64,000 nt of DNA from Candidatus Methanomethylophilus sp. 1R26 (GCF_001481295.1 NZ_LOPS01000050.1:1-64000); one strand, 5' to 3'. Shown: positions 1-8,291, numbered from the stretch's first letter. Made by a program: numbers and translations. Notes: generated from the sequence alone by a model not told the origin.

Positions 1-73
1 GATTCTTCCCTTGTTTGTCCGCGCCCCGGCCCCCGCCCACCTCACCGTTTTTCTTCGGCGAGAGGTGGATATT

Positions 74-270
74 ATGTCGTCTGACACAAAATCAGAGGGG
101 AAATTCCCCCGCAGATCCTGATCTGGCTTGAAGAACTGAAAGAGCTCGGAATCCACCCCCGCAGGGCCGACGAAGGTCCTCGCGGGGTCGTCTGGCATGT
201 GCCGGAGGAGGCAAGAGAGAGCATCGGAGGGCCCGGAGATTACCTGGTCGCCTGGGAGGCTGCAGCATGA
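74..270 (+). CDS. Small hypothetical protein of the integrated element, probably frameshifted
   Basis: An AGGTGG ribosome site lies just before ATG 74, but that frame stops at 119. The next frame is open up to a TGA overlapping the following start codon, and reads as a sensible acidic protein of about 65 residues (segments such as QILIWLEELKELGIHP and VVWHVPEEARES). One A missing from the A run near 86-89 would join the two frames. I do not recognise the family. It is the first visible gene of a tightly overlapping operon whose beginning may lie left of the window. Confidence 0.45.
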
Positions 271-665
271 TCCCGGTGCGCGTCCGCGTCCGCATCCCCA
301 GGGAGGACCTGGAGGAGATGCGCGGCTGCCTGACGGCCCTTTTCGCGCCGGGATCCGGCGGCCGCAAGGGCGAGAGCACTGTCATCAGCCGCAGCGCATC
401 CTACTCCAAGGATGAGATGCTGGTCGGCGCCAAGATCCTGTTCACATGGAGCAGGCACGAAGCAACCGCTTACATTTACACGCGCAGGAAGCCGGGGGTC
501 AAGGCATCCTATTGCAGCTGCGTCGGATCCGTCAGCGGTCTCGAGCCCTCGTCTGCCGAGGAGCTCAAGGTCGTGATCTCCAACCCGGACTGGGACACCG
601 GGAAATGGACCCAGTCGCTGATGGTCCTGGAAGCAATGGATCCTGCCGGGGAGATGAGCGCATGA
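267..665 (+). CDS. Hypothetical protein, 132 aa
   Basis: The start overlaps the preceding stop as ATGA, the arrangement used throughout this operon. The protein opens with a basic beta-strand-like stretch (VRVRVRIPREDLEEM) and has a two-cysteine motif (YCSC) near residue 83. No known family recognised. The ATGA coupling to both neighbours supports it being a real gene of the integrated element. Confidence 0.7.
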   Translation: MIPVRVRVRIPREDLEEMRGCLTALFAPGSGGRKGESTVISRSASYSKDEMLVGAKILFTWSRHEATAYIYTRRKPGVKASYCSCVGSVSGLEPSSAEELKVVISNPDWDTGKWTQSLMVLEAMDPAGEMSA

Positions 666-1015
666 TCGACATCGATCTTTGGGGCGACAGCTCGATCTAC
701 ATCGACGACGGCCGGTGCGTCCAGAACTTCCACTACGACATCAGGCCAGACAGCATCCGGGTATTCGCCCGCAACAAAACCATTGAGATCGATGTCGAAT
801 TCCTCAACCACAACATCTCGGCCGTTTTCGAGGGCGACACTCTCTGCGTCGGAGACAACTGCTACGCGGTAATCACCATCACGCGCCACGGGACCAAATA
901 CCTGTTCCCGGACGAGCTCCGGGGATGTGACAAGAGGATCGACAGCAATGCCCTCGAGGCATGGATGGCCGAGCATATCGACCTCCTCCAGGATGCCGAG
1001 GAGGCAGACGAATGA
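662..1015 (+). CDS. Hypothetical acidic protein, 117 aa
   Basis: Starts MIDIDLWGDSSIYIDDG at an ATGA overlap and ends DAEEADE. The sequence alternates short beta-strand-like stretches with acidic residues and has a likely C-terminal helix (NALEAWMAEHIDLLQDAEE). A longer in-frame start exists far upstream but would overlap the previous gene by more than 200 bases, so the coupled ATG is preferred. Not recognised. Confidence 0.65.
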   Translation: MIDIDLWGDSSIYIDDGRCVQNFHYDIRPDSIRVFARNKTIEIDVEFLNHNISAVFEGDTLCVGDNCYAVITITRHGTKYLFPDELRGCDKRIDSNALEAWMAEHIDLLQDAEEADE

Positions 1016-1224
1016 CTCTCGGACCTACCGCATTCATTCTGGAGTTCCTCAAAACCCACTCCGGCGTCACATCGAGGCAGATCTGCGATGCCTACTCCGA
1101 GCACTTGGGGCATAGATGCAACCATGCCAGCATGACCACGAGGCTCAAGATGCTGAGCATGCAGCAGAGGATCGTTCGCGGAGGGATGCCCGGGCGTTAC
1201 ATCTACAGCGGGGTGAAGGAATGA
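1012..1224 (+). CDS. Small winged-helix DNA-binding protein, 70 aa
   Basis: The sequence fits a winged helix-turn-helix: ILEFLKTHSGVTSRQICDA (helix 1-2), MTTRLKMLSMQQRIVR (recognition helix region) and a short wing RGGMPGRYIYSG. Coupled by ATGA to both neighbours. Likely a transcription regulator or replication accessory factor of the element. Which promoter it binds cannot be told from sequence. Confidence 0.65.
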   Translation: MTLGPTAFILEFLKTHSGVTSRQICDAYSEHLGHRCNHASMTTRLKMLSMQQRIVRGGMPGRYIYSGVKE

Positions 1225-1559
1225 CCGCCGAGACACTGGAGCCCTGGATCATGGGGGGAGATGCCCCAGTCGACATCCCCGGCGCCGCCCCCTGCCCGTT
1301 CTGCGGGGGCATCGCCGCGCTGCAGCCTGCACACGAGCGGACCGACGAGTTCGACTCGAACGTGATCAGCACCGTCGACGACAGGGTGATCTTCAGTTAC
1401 ATGGGATGGAGCACCTACTCGCCCAACGCGCAGGATCGGAAGGACTACTACAGCAGTCCCGCAGTAAATCTCTGGCTGGTCCAGTGCAGGGATTGCGGCG
1501 CGTGCATCGGGCGCAGCTCATGGCGCGAGGCGGTCGCCGACTGGGGGGTGAGGCTTTGA
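1221..1559 (+). CDS. Lar-like zinc-ribbon protein (restriction alleviation type)
   Basis: 112 residues with a CPFCGG knuckle near residue 27 and a second knuckle CRDCGACIG near 92, followed by SWREAVADWG. This is the pattern of Lar/restriction-alleviation-like zinc ribbons found in phages and plasmids (CPFCGG, then C..CGA, then a short helix with EA...W). Family knowledge links Lar proteins to blunting host restriction. Whether this one does so is inference. It fits a mobile element facing the large defence island further right in the window. Confidence 0.65.
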   Translation: MTAETLEPWIMGGDAPVDIPGAAPCPFCGGIAALQPAHERTDEFDSNVISTVDDRVIFSYMGWSTYSPNAQDRKDYYSSPAVNLWLVQCRDCGACIGRSSWREAVADWGVRL

Positions 1560-2146
1560 CGCGGATCTTTGTCGTCGACACCGAGACCACCGGACTCGAC
1601 GGCGTCCCCGCCGGGGACCTGGTGCTCGACATCGGGATCGTCCGTGTCGACACCGTCACAGGCGAGGTTCTGCCCGCCTACTCCAAAATCGTCGGCTACA
1701 ACGTAGACGACTGGGACTATGCGAAGCGCAATGCGTGGATCTTCGGCCACTCGGATCTGACCCTGGACGACGTCAGGGACGGAGTCCCTGTTTCCTGCGT
1801 CTCGGAGGATGTGCGCACGCTCCTGGCCGGCAACATCGCCACCGCGTACAACGTCCCCTTCGACTTCGGCAAATTTTTGCGCTACAGGCCATGGGCCGTC
1901 AGCTGCCATCTCGCCCCGGACATCATGATCGCCGCCCACAATCTCGTCGACGGGGAGTACGAGTTCGAGGATGGCTCGACGTCTTGGCCGAGGCTGGAGA
2001 AGGCATACTCGCAGCTCTGCCCGACCGACCCCGCGGGTCTGAACGGGGTCCAGAAGCACCGCGCCCTGTCCGACGCCATGGCCGCCGCCCACGTCATGCT
2101 GCGCCTGGTCAATGATGGAATCTACCCGAGGGAGGTGACGGCATGA
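1556..2146 (+). CDS. DnaQ-like DEDDh 3'-5' exonuclease
   Basis: Starts at TTG 1556 overlapping the previous stop (TTGA), 196 residues. Motif Exo I is VVDTETTGLDG at residues 6-16, Exo II lies around YNVPFDFGKF near 108, and Exo III is HRALSDAMAAA near 173, giving D-E-D-H-D catalytic residues that bind two metal ions. A shadow ATG at 1406 lies deep inside the previous gene and is rejected. In an element like this it may proofread or process DNA ends during replication. A stand-alone nuclease role is equally possible. Confidence 0.85.
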   Translation: MTRIFVVDTETTGLDGVPAGDLVLDIGIVRVDTVTGEVLPAYSKIVGYNVDDWDYAKRNAWIFGHSDLTLDDVRDGVPVSCVSEDVRTLLAGNIATAYNVPFDFGKFLRYRPWAVSCHLAPDIMIAAHNLVDGEYEFEDGSTSWPRLEKAYSQLCPTDPAGLNGVQKHRALSDAMAAAHVMLRLVNDGIYPREVTA

Positions 2147-2346
2147 TCACCGTCGCCGACAGCAACACCCGCATCAAGTGCAGCTACTGCGGGTGGTCCG
2201 AGTACAAGGACCACGCCAGGTCCTGGCGCATCAGGAACGAGCGGCCTTACTGCCCCTACTGCGCCACGATCCTCTTTTCCGCGCCTCCGGAGGTGCCGCA
2301 CATGTATCCGCACGATAAGGCCGCCAAGAAGGAGGCCGAACTATGA
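2143..2346 (+). CDS. Small zinc-ribbon protein, 67 aa
   Basis: A strong GGGAGGTGA ribosome site precedes ATG 2143. Two CxxC knuckles (CSYCGW near residue 13 and CPYCA near 37) form a classic treble-clef or rubredoxin-like zinc ribbon. The C-terminus is a charged tail ending KKEAEL. Function unknown. Such single ribbons in archaeal mobile elements are usually transcription- or nucleic-acid-binding proteins. Confidence 0.65.
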   Translation: MITVADSNTRIKCSYCGWSEYKDHARSWRIRNERPYCPYCATILFSAPPEVPHMYPHDKAAKKEAEL

Positions 2347-2693
2347 CCGCGCTGCCGCAGAACGACTGGCTTGCGCAGATCCGCGATGCCGGATACCATC
2401 CGCTCAAGGTCAGGATCTTTCGGGGCGAGACCATCATCTACCTCTCCGGGGAGGAGATCGAGCGCATGATCCGCGAGTGGTGCGAGACCAAGAAGCAGCC
2501 GGAAGGGCTGTTCATCTGCGCCGACGCAGGAGGATGGACGGCCTGCGAGGGACAGACCGGGGAGTGCTATGTCGAATGGTTCCATTTCGAAAAGTACGCA
2601 CTCCGCTGGCTCGTCTATGCGGACGGCGACGACACGGACAAGCTCCACCGGCTCGATGATCTTCTGTTCAAGAGATGGGAGGCGAAATCATGA
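2343..2693 (+). CDS. Hypothetical protein, 116 aa
   Basis: Coupled by ATGA to both neighbours. Contains a helical IERMIREWCETKKQPEG segment and a Trp-rich C-terminal half (VEWFHFEKYALRWLVY) and ends KRWEAKS. Not recognised. Confidence 0.6.
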   Translation: MTALPQNDWLAQIRDAGYHPLKVRIFRGETIIYLSGEEIERMIREWCETKKQPEGLFICADAGGWTACEGQTGECYVEWFHFEKYALRWLVYADGDDTDKLHRLDDLLFKRWEAKS

Positions 2694-2908
2694 CCGGCGA
2701 AACCGTCTGGGTGCCTCATTACCGCACCGAGGGCGAGAAGCCCTGCGAGGGATGCGATCACCTGGAGAGCGGACTGGTCGAGGACGACGACGGCAAGCTG
2801 TGCCTGATGCACATTTGCCCGGTTAACAACCTGATCATGCACTACCCTAACAGGGTGGCCAGATGCCCCGATTGGGTGCATGGGAGCAAGAAGGAGGCGG
2901 GCCAATGA
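2690..2908 (+). CDS. Small cysteine-rich protein, 72 aa
   Basis: Starts MTGETVWVPHYRTEGEKP. Cysteines at CEGC (about residue 20), CLMHIC (about 38-43) and ARCPDW could together bind one metal ion. A gene of the same style recurs at 4795. Not recognised beyond this. Confidence 0.6.
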   Translation: MTGETVWVPHYRTEGEKPCEGCDHLESGLVEDDDGKLCLMHICPVNNLIMHYPNRVARCPDWVHGSKKEAGQ

Positions 2909-3300
2909 CGACGATCAGGCGCTCGATGACCGGCGAGTGGATCGTCGAGCGTGACGGCCTTCACATCGTGTGGAAGTACAACCACCGCATGACGGCGCTG
3001 AACGCCGAGCTCATGGGCGACGGCAACGCGCGCATCTACGACGATACCCTGGACGGGACCCGCACGCACCATGTCAAGATCGACGGCGTGTGGATGCAGA
3101 TGGTGGAGAGCGGGCTCAAGACGGTCGAGATCCGGTACAACGACCGCGACTACGAGATCGGCGATTGGCTGGTCATGCACCACATCGACGAGGATGGAGA
3201 TCACATCGTGCAGAGGGTGATCGGGGCCGTGCTCACGGCGAAATACGTCGACGGTCTGAAGGAGGGCTACGTCGCCCTCGTACTGGGGGGTGCGAAATGA
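2905..3300 (+). CDS. ASCH/PUA-like protein (DUF3850 type)
   Basis: 131 residues. The C-terminal two thirds follow the pattern of DUF3850/ASCH proteins: MQMVESGLKTVEIRYNDR, then YEIGDWLVMHHIDEDG, then a strand VQRVIGAVLTAKYV and a terminal GYVALVLG. These are small PUA-fold RNA- or modified-base-binding proteins common in phages. The start is the ATG coupled to the previous stop. Confidence 0.7.
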   Translation: MTTIRRSMTGEWIVERDGLHIVWKYNHRMTALNAELMGDGNARIYDDTLDGTRTHHVKIDGVWMQMVESGLKTVEIRYNDRDYEIGDWLVMHHIDEDGDHIVQRVIGAVLTAKYVDGLKEGYVALVLGGAK

Positions 3301-3533
3301 CAGAGAATGAGACGTATGATCCCCGCGACTACGACATCATCTGCCCTGCTTGCGGGGCGAGGATAGATCGCGCGGAATGCGTGTGCGACGTAAGTGTGCT
3401 GTACCCTGATTTCGCGCGCTTCGAAGGGACGGTCTGGTGCAAGTGCGGGGCGACGTTGCGGTTCTCGATCTACTACGTTCCCACCAACGATGCTCCCGAG
3501 GTCGAGGTCGTCGATGAGGAGGAAGATCAATGA
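3297..3533 (+). CDS. Zinc-ribbon protein with acidic tail, 78 aa
   Basis: CPACGARIDRAECVC near residues 16-30 and CKCGATL near 48 supply paired cysteines for zinc. The tail EVEVVDEEEDQ is strongly acidic. Coupled by ATGA on both sides. Function unknown. Confidence 0.6.
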   Translation: MTENETYDPRDYDIICPACGARIDRAECVCDVSVLYPDFARFEGTVWCKCGATLRFSIYYVPTNDAPEVEVVDEEEDQ

Positions 3534-3700
3534 GATCCTACCCGGTTGTGTGCCCCGCCTGCATGACGGAGAACCTCTGGTCATTCACCGCGCTGCCCAC
3601 CGCATATGTGAGCGGTCACATGATGTGCCGCCACTGCGGGCGGATGATCATGTTCAACACCTCGGCCATCACGAAGCACATCGAGCAGGAGAGTGAGTGA
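3530..3700 (+). CDS. Tiny zinc-ribbon protein, 56 aa
   Basis: MRSYPVVCPACMTENLWSF has the first CxxC knuckle, and CRHCGRM near residue 33 has the second. The gene ends GAGTGAGTGA and the next gene begins with the following base. It continues the series of miniature metal-binding proteins in this operon. Confidence 0.6.
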   Translation: MRSYPVVCPACMTENLWSFTALPTAYVSGHMMCRHCGRMIMFNTSAITKHIEQESE

Positions 3701-4063
3701 ATGGCCACACGTGAAGACCTAGGTATCGCCGGTTTTGCACCGGGAGGGGATGTGAGACAACTCTTCCGCGCTTCAGCGGATCGCTGGCCGTACAACAACG
3801 GCAATGGCCTAATCTGCGATTACCTCGAACTGCCGATCCTGCGCATCGAGCTCTGCTATTGCATCGGCGACCATTCCTAGAAAGAGATCATCATCACGAT
3901 CTTGAGGAACGAGCGCACGTACAACGAGAAGTTCGCAACGGCCATCAGCAGCATCAAAAAGATCCTGGATAAGGCGGACAAAATCACCGACGATATGGCC
4001 GAGAACATCATCGCGACGATTGCCGATACTGATGCGTCGTGCGATATCAGCTGGAGGCAGTGA
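3701..4063 (+). CDS. Hypothetical protein with in-frame amber codon (candidate pyrrolysine)
   Basis: ATG 3701 directly follows the previous stop. The frame meets TAG at 3878-3880 (codon 60), yet stays open in the same frame to TGA 4061, two bases before the next gene's ATG. The downstream half codes for a credible helical protein (EIIITILRNERTYNEKFA, then SSIKKILDKADKITDD) with no start codon of its own near the TAG. Reading through gives 120 residues and keeps the gene-to-gene spacing of the operon. Stopping at TAG would leave a 180-base hole in an operon that otherwise has none. The protein family is not recognised. Confidence 0.6.
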
Positions 4064-4064
4064 G

Positions 4065-4451
4065 ATGGCTCACCCGCTTTACTGGACCGCCGAAGATCTG
4101 GGCAACGACCTCGCAATAATAGTCGATATCCTCCGCGGCGGGCCGCCGCAGAGATTCTTCGACTACTTCGGCGCCGAAAAGCCGGAAGAGGCGCTTCTGC
4201 CGATTTCATACTGGTCTAAGGAGAGGATCTTGTTTTGCGTAAACAACTCTGACGCTCTCCGGCCTGCCTATCCGACGCTCAAGAGAATGAAACTGGCAGA
4301 TCTTCAGGCCTGCGCCCTCCGCCGGGTGCTGGTCGCCCCCACCGGAAGATGCTGGACCGAGGAGGGTATGAAAGCTCACGAATGGCGCCATACAACATTC
4401 TGGAGCCTCGATACCGACTGGATCAAGCGCATAGCAGAGGCGAACGCATGA
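4065..4451 (+). CDS. Hypothetical protein, 128 aa
   Basis: Starts MAHPLYWTAEDLGNDLA at ATG 4065. An upstream in-frame ATG at 4020 overlaps the amber-containing gene and is less likely. It contains a Trp/His-rich C-terminus (HEWRHTTFWSLDTDWIKRI). Coupled to the next gene by ATGA. Not recognised. Confidence 0.6.
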   Translation: MAHPLYWTAEDLGNDLAIIVDILRGGPPQRFFDYFGAEKPEEALLPISYWSKERILFCVNNSDALRPAYPTLKRMKLADLQACALRRVLVAPTGRCWTEEGMKAHEWRHTTFWSLDTDWIKRIAEANA

Positions 4452-4798
4452 AACGTGAGGCGCCTCAAGGACATAATCACGCCTGGGAAGCGAACGGCTG
4501 CGAATCTCCGGAAGAGCTCATCGAGATCGTCGAGTACCTGAGCGAGATCTGCGGGGAGCTCTTCGGTCCGGACAGGGGATGGAAGGACCTCGCCGATACC
4601 CTGGATTCCGTTGCGAACAGGGCGCAGTGTGCATCAGATAGGGCCGATATGGCATTGGAAGCGGCCGGAGACAATGAGGGATCCATCGAGGAGCTCAAAG
4701 GGGATCTCGAAAGCGAGATTAAGCACATCAGCGAACAGCTGGAGAGCCTGAACGACCGCATCTCCCATCTGGAGAGGATCGCGGGGGCAAGAGAATGA
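4448..4798 (+). CDS. Coiled-coil hypothetical protein, 116 aa
   Basis: The C-terminal half is a long amphipathic helix with leucine/isoleucine heptads (LKGDLESEIKHISEQLESL, then NDRISHLERIAG), so it probably oligomerises. The N-terminal half carries an acidic helix (EELIEIVEYLSEICGELFG). No enzymatic motif visible. Confidence 0.6.
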   Translation: MKREAPQGHNHAWEANGCESPEELIEIVEYLSEICGELFGPDRGWKDLADTLDSVANRAQCASDRADMALEAAGDNEGSIEELKGDLESEIKHISEQLESLNDRISHLERIAGARE

Positions 4799-5337
4799 CC
4801 GGGCGGGAATACGGCGATTGCAGAAAATGCGCCCATTTTTTCCGTGTGGACCTCGAGGACGAGAGCCGCCCCCGGAGGGTCTTCGAGCCTCAAGGGTTCT
4901 GCGAGCTCGGCCAATGCTGCGGAGAATGGAGCCTGTATGTGAGCAGCAGCGTGGGCGCCACCTGCCCCTGCTACTGCCACGGAGAGAGCCAGGAAAGATG
5001 CTGCGAGCTCGAGGACAGGCTGACCTGCGAGGCCGAGAAGATCGCAGATCGGGCGATAGACATGCGCACGAAGGAATACCATGCCGTGAAGAACCTCCAT
5101 CAGGCCATCGCCGAGAGGATCGGCGCAGAAGGCTGGTATGAACCTCTGATTCAAGACCGTCTGATCCTGCAGGCGGTCAAGCTTCAGATGATCCGGTCCG
5201 GGAAGTACGCCGAGGACATCAAGGACCTCCTGAAGGAACAGCGCATCACAGAAAAAGAGTACAAACGCATCCTCGCGCAGATCAGCGAGAGTATCTCATC
5301 GCTGACGAATGCCGCCGTCAGAGAGGGCAAAGAATGA
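4795..5337 (+). CDS. Cysteine-rich protein with helical C-terminus, 180 aa
   Basis: The first 85 residues hold at least ten cysteines (CRKCAHFF, FCELGQCC, CPCYCHG, RCCELEDRLTC), suggesting one or more bound zinc ions or an iron-sulfur centre. Residues 90-180 are helical and charged (KDLLKEQRITEKEYKRILAQ). Resembles the 2690 gene in style but is longer. Not recognised. Confidence 0.6.
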   Translation: MTGREYGDCRKCAHFFRVDLEDESRPRRVFEPQGFCELGQCCGEWSLYVSSSVGATCPCYCHGESQERCCELEDRLTCEAEKIADRAIDMRTKEYHAVKNLHQAIAERIGAEGWYEPLIQDRLILQAVKLQMIRSGKYAEDIKDLLKEQRITEKEYKRILAQISESISSLTNAAVREGKE

Positions 5338-5564
5338 CGCCCGAGCAGGAGAAGGCGATCATCGCCGCCGTCAGATCTTTCCGTCCGGGAGCTCCGATCA
5401 ATGTCGACGATGTGCAGTTCGCGGCCGCCGTCGACGGCCATGACCTAAGCGGAGTGCGCCCGTGGGAATGGGGGCCCGTCATGAACACCGTCTGCAAGAG
5501 TGCTGACGGGCCTTACGGCAACCACGACATGAGGACATGGATCATCCGGGAGGGGAGCGCATGA
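5334..5564 (+). CDS. Hypothetical protein, 76 aa
   Basis: MTPEQEKAIIAAVRSFRPGAPINVDDVQFAA suggests a small helical fold, possibly a degenerate DNA-binding domain (the WEWGPVMNTV segment could be a second helix). It directly precedes and overlaps the ATPase gene, which suggests a partner role, but nothing more can be said. Confidence 0.55.
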   Translation: MTPEQEKAIIAAVRSFRPGAPINVDDVQFAAAVDGHDLSGVRPWEWGPVMNTVCKSADGPYGNHDMRTWIIREGSA

Positions 5565-6919
5565 CCACGCTTGCGCGTTATGCGATCATCGAGCCCTATC
5601 TCGATGGCAACGGCCACGAAGGGCACTGCATCTATGCTCTGGGAGAAGCCCCGGAATTCGTTGATGAGGGCGACAGGGACGCTTCCTGCATCGCCGATGA
5701 GAAGGATTGGGCCGCGATCGCCGCCGTAGATAACCGCCGCATGTGGCAGCTCCCCGACAAGCCTGATATTAAGGAGCCGACAGACCTGAAGCTGATCCAT
5801 GACAGCATCTGCCGCTACATCCGCACCTATGTCTGGATCCGCGACACGAGGGCGTATGATTTCCTCGCATCCTGGGCTATTTTGACCTACATGAAGGAGG
5901 ACTACCGCTTCATGCCGCTGCTCCTGCTGGACGGAGCGACGGCCTCCGGCAAATCAACTCTGCTGGAGATCCTCGAGAGCATCAGCTACCATGGATGCAT
6001 CGTGGCAAGCTGCAGCGCCCCGTCGATCGTGCGTGCAGTAAAATGGACCTCCGCAACAGTGATTATCGACGAGGGGCTGGATACGCTGACATCGGACGGG
6101 CGCGGGACCGACGTCGTGAACGCACTTAAGTCCGTGACCAGCCCGTCCATGCGTTACATGAGGGCGAAGTACGGCACTGCGGATGATTTCACGGCCGAGT
6201 GCCTCTACACCTGCCTGGCCATGTCAATCAAGGGTGCCAACCTGGCCGAGGACATCATCAACCGCGGCGTCAGGATCCAGATGCTTGCACGCCCGGGTGG
6301 GGAGCAGTACCACGACTACGAGGACTACGACCACAACCACGGCGAGAGCTACGATCCGGAGGATGATGAGTTCATGAATGTCCGGCAGATCCGCACGGCC
6401 CTCTATGCCATGAGGATCCGGAGGCAGACCCTCGGCCCTGACAAGTGGAGAGAGTACAACGCCGTGGATCTGCGGCCGCAGATCGAGTATGTGGCCAAAG
6501 CCCTTAGAGAGAAGGACAAATGGGGGCGGCCGGCTTACATCCAGAAGTTCGACATGGACTATCCGGAGCACTGCCCTGTGATATCCAATCGCCTGGGAGA
6601 TATCGTGCGCACGATCATACCGGTGACTCTGATGACCAAAACCAGCGCCGATGTGATGGCCATGCTCATCGATGCGGACAAGGATGCCAAGGAGGCAGGA
6701 AGGACCTCCATCGAGGGTGAGACGCTGTGCGCCATGAACGACGTCATCCTCGAGAGGATCGGCGGGGACGATATCCTCCGGGCGATGTCGATAAGCCGGG
6801 AGAGCCTGGGCAGGATCATCGGCACGATCACGACGCGCGACATCGCGCAGCGCCTCAACGACAACCTGCACGATTCGGGAGACCTCCAGCCTAGCCAGAT
6901 GCTCCGACCAGGGACGTGA
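5561..6919 (+). CDS. P-loop ATPase, probable replicative helicase-like protein of the element
   Basis: 452 residues. Walker A is DGATASGKSTLLE near residue 128 and Walker B is SATVIIDEGLD near 168. An Arg-rich segment (IINRGVRIQM) follows near 228 and may be the arginine finger region. An acidic low-complexity stretch (HDYEDYDHNHGES) is inserted near 250. The order fits the P-loop helicase/DUF927-type or SF3-like ATPases that drive replication of archaeal plasmids and viruses. It is the largest gene of the operon and its likely replication engine. The C-terminus probably continues into the next short frame through a one-base loss near 6912. Confidence 0.7.
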   Translation: MTTLARYAIIEPYLDGNGHEGHCIYALGEAPEFVDEGDRDASCIADEKDWAAIAAVDNRRMWQLPDKPDIKEPTDLKLIHDSICRYIRTYVWIRDTRAYDFLASWAILTYMKEDYRFMPLLLLDGATASGKSTLLEILESISYHGCIVASCSAPSIVRAVKWTSATVIIDEGLDTLTSDGRGTDVVNALKSVTSPSMRYMRAKYGTADDFTAECLYTCLAMSIKGANLAEDIINRGVRIQMLARPGGEQYHDYEDYDHNHGESYDPEDDEFMNVRQIRTALYAMRIRRQTLGPDKWREYNAVDLRPQIEYVAKALREKDKWGRPAYIQKFDMDYPEHCPVISNRLGDIVRTIIPVTLMTKTSADVMAMLIDADKDAKEAGRTSIEGETLCAMNDVILERIGGDDILRAMSISRESLGRIIGTITTRDIAQRLNDNLHDSGDLQPSQMLRPGT

Positions 6920-7116
6920 CCGCGCACCTCAAGGCGTTGGGGATCCCCTATCAGATGGGCGCAGCCGGAGGGAGGCAGAGCCCGATCGGGCCAATCAATA
7001 TATCTTTCTGGAACCTATATCTCTCCTGCCTCACGAGGTACGATCCGACGCAGAAGGAGCTCATCGAGATCGTCTCCGAAGCCGACGGCCAGAACCAATC
7101 TACCAAAATGTGGTAG
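6916..7116 (+). CDS. Probable C-terminal piece of the ATPase (frameshifted) or separate 66-aa protein
   Basis: The frame opens at GTG 6916 overlapping the ATPase stop. Its beginning, VTAHLKALGIPY, continues naturally from the ATPase end (AQRLNDNLH...SQMLR) as the second half of a winged-helix-like domain, so a single lost base near 6912 is more likely than two genes. It ends in TAG 7114-7116, one of only two genes here ending in that triplet, and this TAG lies within a perfect hairpin. Confidence 0.5.
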   Translation: MTAHLKALGIPYQMGAAGGRQSPIGPINISFWNLYLSCLTRYDPTQKELIEIVSEADGQNQSTKMW

Positions 7117-7119
7117 ATT
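7097..7119 (+). terminator. Perfect hairpin at the end of the element operon
   Basis: Nine-base arms AATCTACCA and TGGTAGATT enclose a five-base loop. The stem contains the terminal TAG codon of the preceding gene and is followed by an AT-rich stretch. It may end transcription or protect the mRNA end. A recombination or operator role is possible. Confidence 0.45.
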
Positions 7120-7139
7120 AAACGTAACAAATTCGCGGT

Positions 7140-7247
7140 TATTCACCTAATTTCATTAAATATAAGGTGAATAGACGCGGATTTGTTCACTTTTCACTGT
7201 CTGGCTATGTGATTTTGAGTATTTAAAGAAGTGAATAAAGTGAATAA
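7140..7247. repeat. TATTCACCT/AGGTGAATA inverted repeat and GTGAATAA direct repeats before the integrase
   Basis: TATTCACCT (7140-7148) and AGGTGAATA (7165-7173) form a perfect 9-bp inverted repeat. The core recurs as two direct copies of GTGAATAA at 7231 and 7240, the first of which includes the integrase start codon. A related GTTCAC/TTCACT pair lies at 7185-7197. Spaced copies next to an integrase suggest operator sites, recombinase arm sites or replication iterons. Confidence 0.5.
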
Positions 7248-8238
7248 ATCGGGAAAATCCTCGGAAAAACTAGGACGCTACCCGTTTTCTGGTGGGATTT
7301 CACACTACATCGCCGCCCGCTCTCCGTACTGCACGGAGGCGACGGTTCGCGAGGATTCGCGCAAACTCCGGTACTTCGCTCGGATCTTCGAGGAGCTCAA
7401 ATCAGAAGGCAAGGTCCGGACGACGGATCCGCGGCACATGTCTCGCGGGGACATCGAGGCCTTCCTCATATGGATGAAGGTTCAGGGCCTGCAGGTCTCG
7501 ACCCGCGTCAAATACCTCAACATCCTCGAGGCCTACCTCACCTCGTGGGGCAACAACATCATCCGCGAGCTCAAGGCCGACAAGACGCTCCATCTGCCGA
7601 TCACCCCCTCCGGAGGGGAGATCCGCGCACTCACGCTCGGCGAGCTGCAGCATCTGCTCGACTGCACCTACAAGATGCCCTCCGATCGGGGGCAGATCAT
7701 GCGCGCAGTCATCGCCTTAGGCTTCGGCACCGGATGCCGCCCCAAGGAGATCCTTGGCGCGGAGGTCAGGGACGTCGACGTGAAAAGATCCCGTTTTTGT
7801 TAGGCACCCTAAGGGGGAGGGGTCATGGGGAACGCCTCAATGGATTCCCATCGTCCGTGGAGATATGCTCCCCTTCCTGGAGGAATATCTGGAGGTGCGC
7901 AAGAACGCCCCACAATCGACGACGAGGGGCAAAGGCGTCCCCGACTACCTATTCCCGTCCCCCGTTGATTGTGGACCGATTTCCGGCAACGCCGTCCGCG
8001 TCTACAAGCGGCAATTGGAGGACATTTCGGGCATCCAATTCATGCTCAAGGATCTCCGGAGCTCCTTGGCATCGATCACCGTCGCGGCGACGTATCCCGC
8101 ATCAAGGCGGTATCGCTGCAGCTCCGCCACAGCAAAGTCTCGACCACAGAGCACTACTATGCGCGCATCGACACGTCGGCCGAGATAGTCCACTCGATCG
8201 GGCAGGTTTGGCAGCAGCACCCGATCCAAAAGCGCTGA
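7231..8238 (+). pseudogene. Tyrosine recombinase/integrase, interrupted by two one-base losses
   Basis: XerC/D-like integrase. The N-terminal SAM-like core-binding domain (residues 15-115) precedes the catalytic domain. The first catalytic Arg is in ALGFGTGCRPKEI, the R..R/H part is near LRSSLASI...LQLRHSKV, and the nucleophile Tyr is in STTEHYYARID. Frame 1 breaks at the T run near 7795 (five T where six restore FVRHPKGEG). The next frame breaks near 8087, where one G restores ITVAGDVSRIK. It marks the region as an integrated element. Start GTG 7231 is uncertain; a later start is possible. Whether the gene is dead or misread cannot be decided here. Confidence 0.85.
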
Positions 8239-8291
8239 TATAGGCGCTATTGATTTTTCATCGACTATCTGGATTGCAAAAGGGGCAAGTT

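Noticed and set aside
1406-1555. Upstream extension of the DnaQ-like gene to ATG 1406
   Set aside because: Would overlap the Lar-like gene by 150 bases. The TTG at 1556 overlaps the previous stop like every other junction here and places Exo I at the expected position.
7097-7170. Readthrough of TAG 7114 as a sixth amber codon
   Set aside because: Extension would be only 18 residues with no protein-like pattern. More likely a genuine end within a hairpin.
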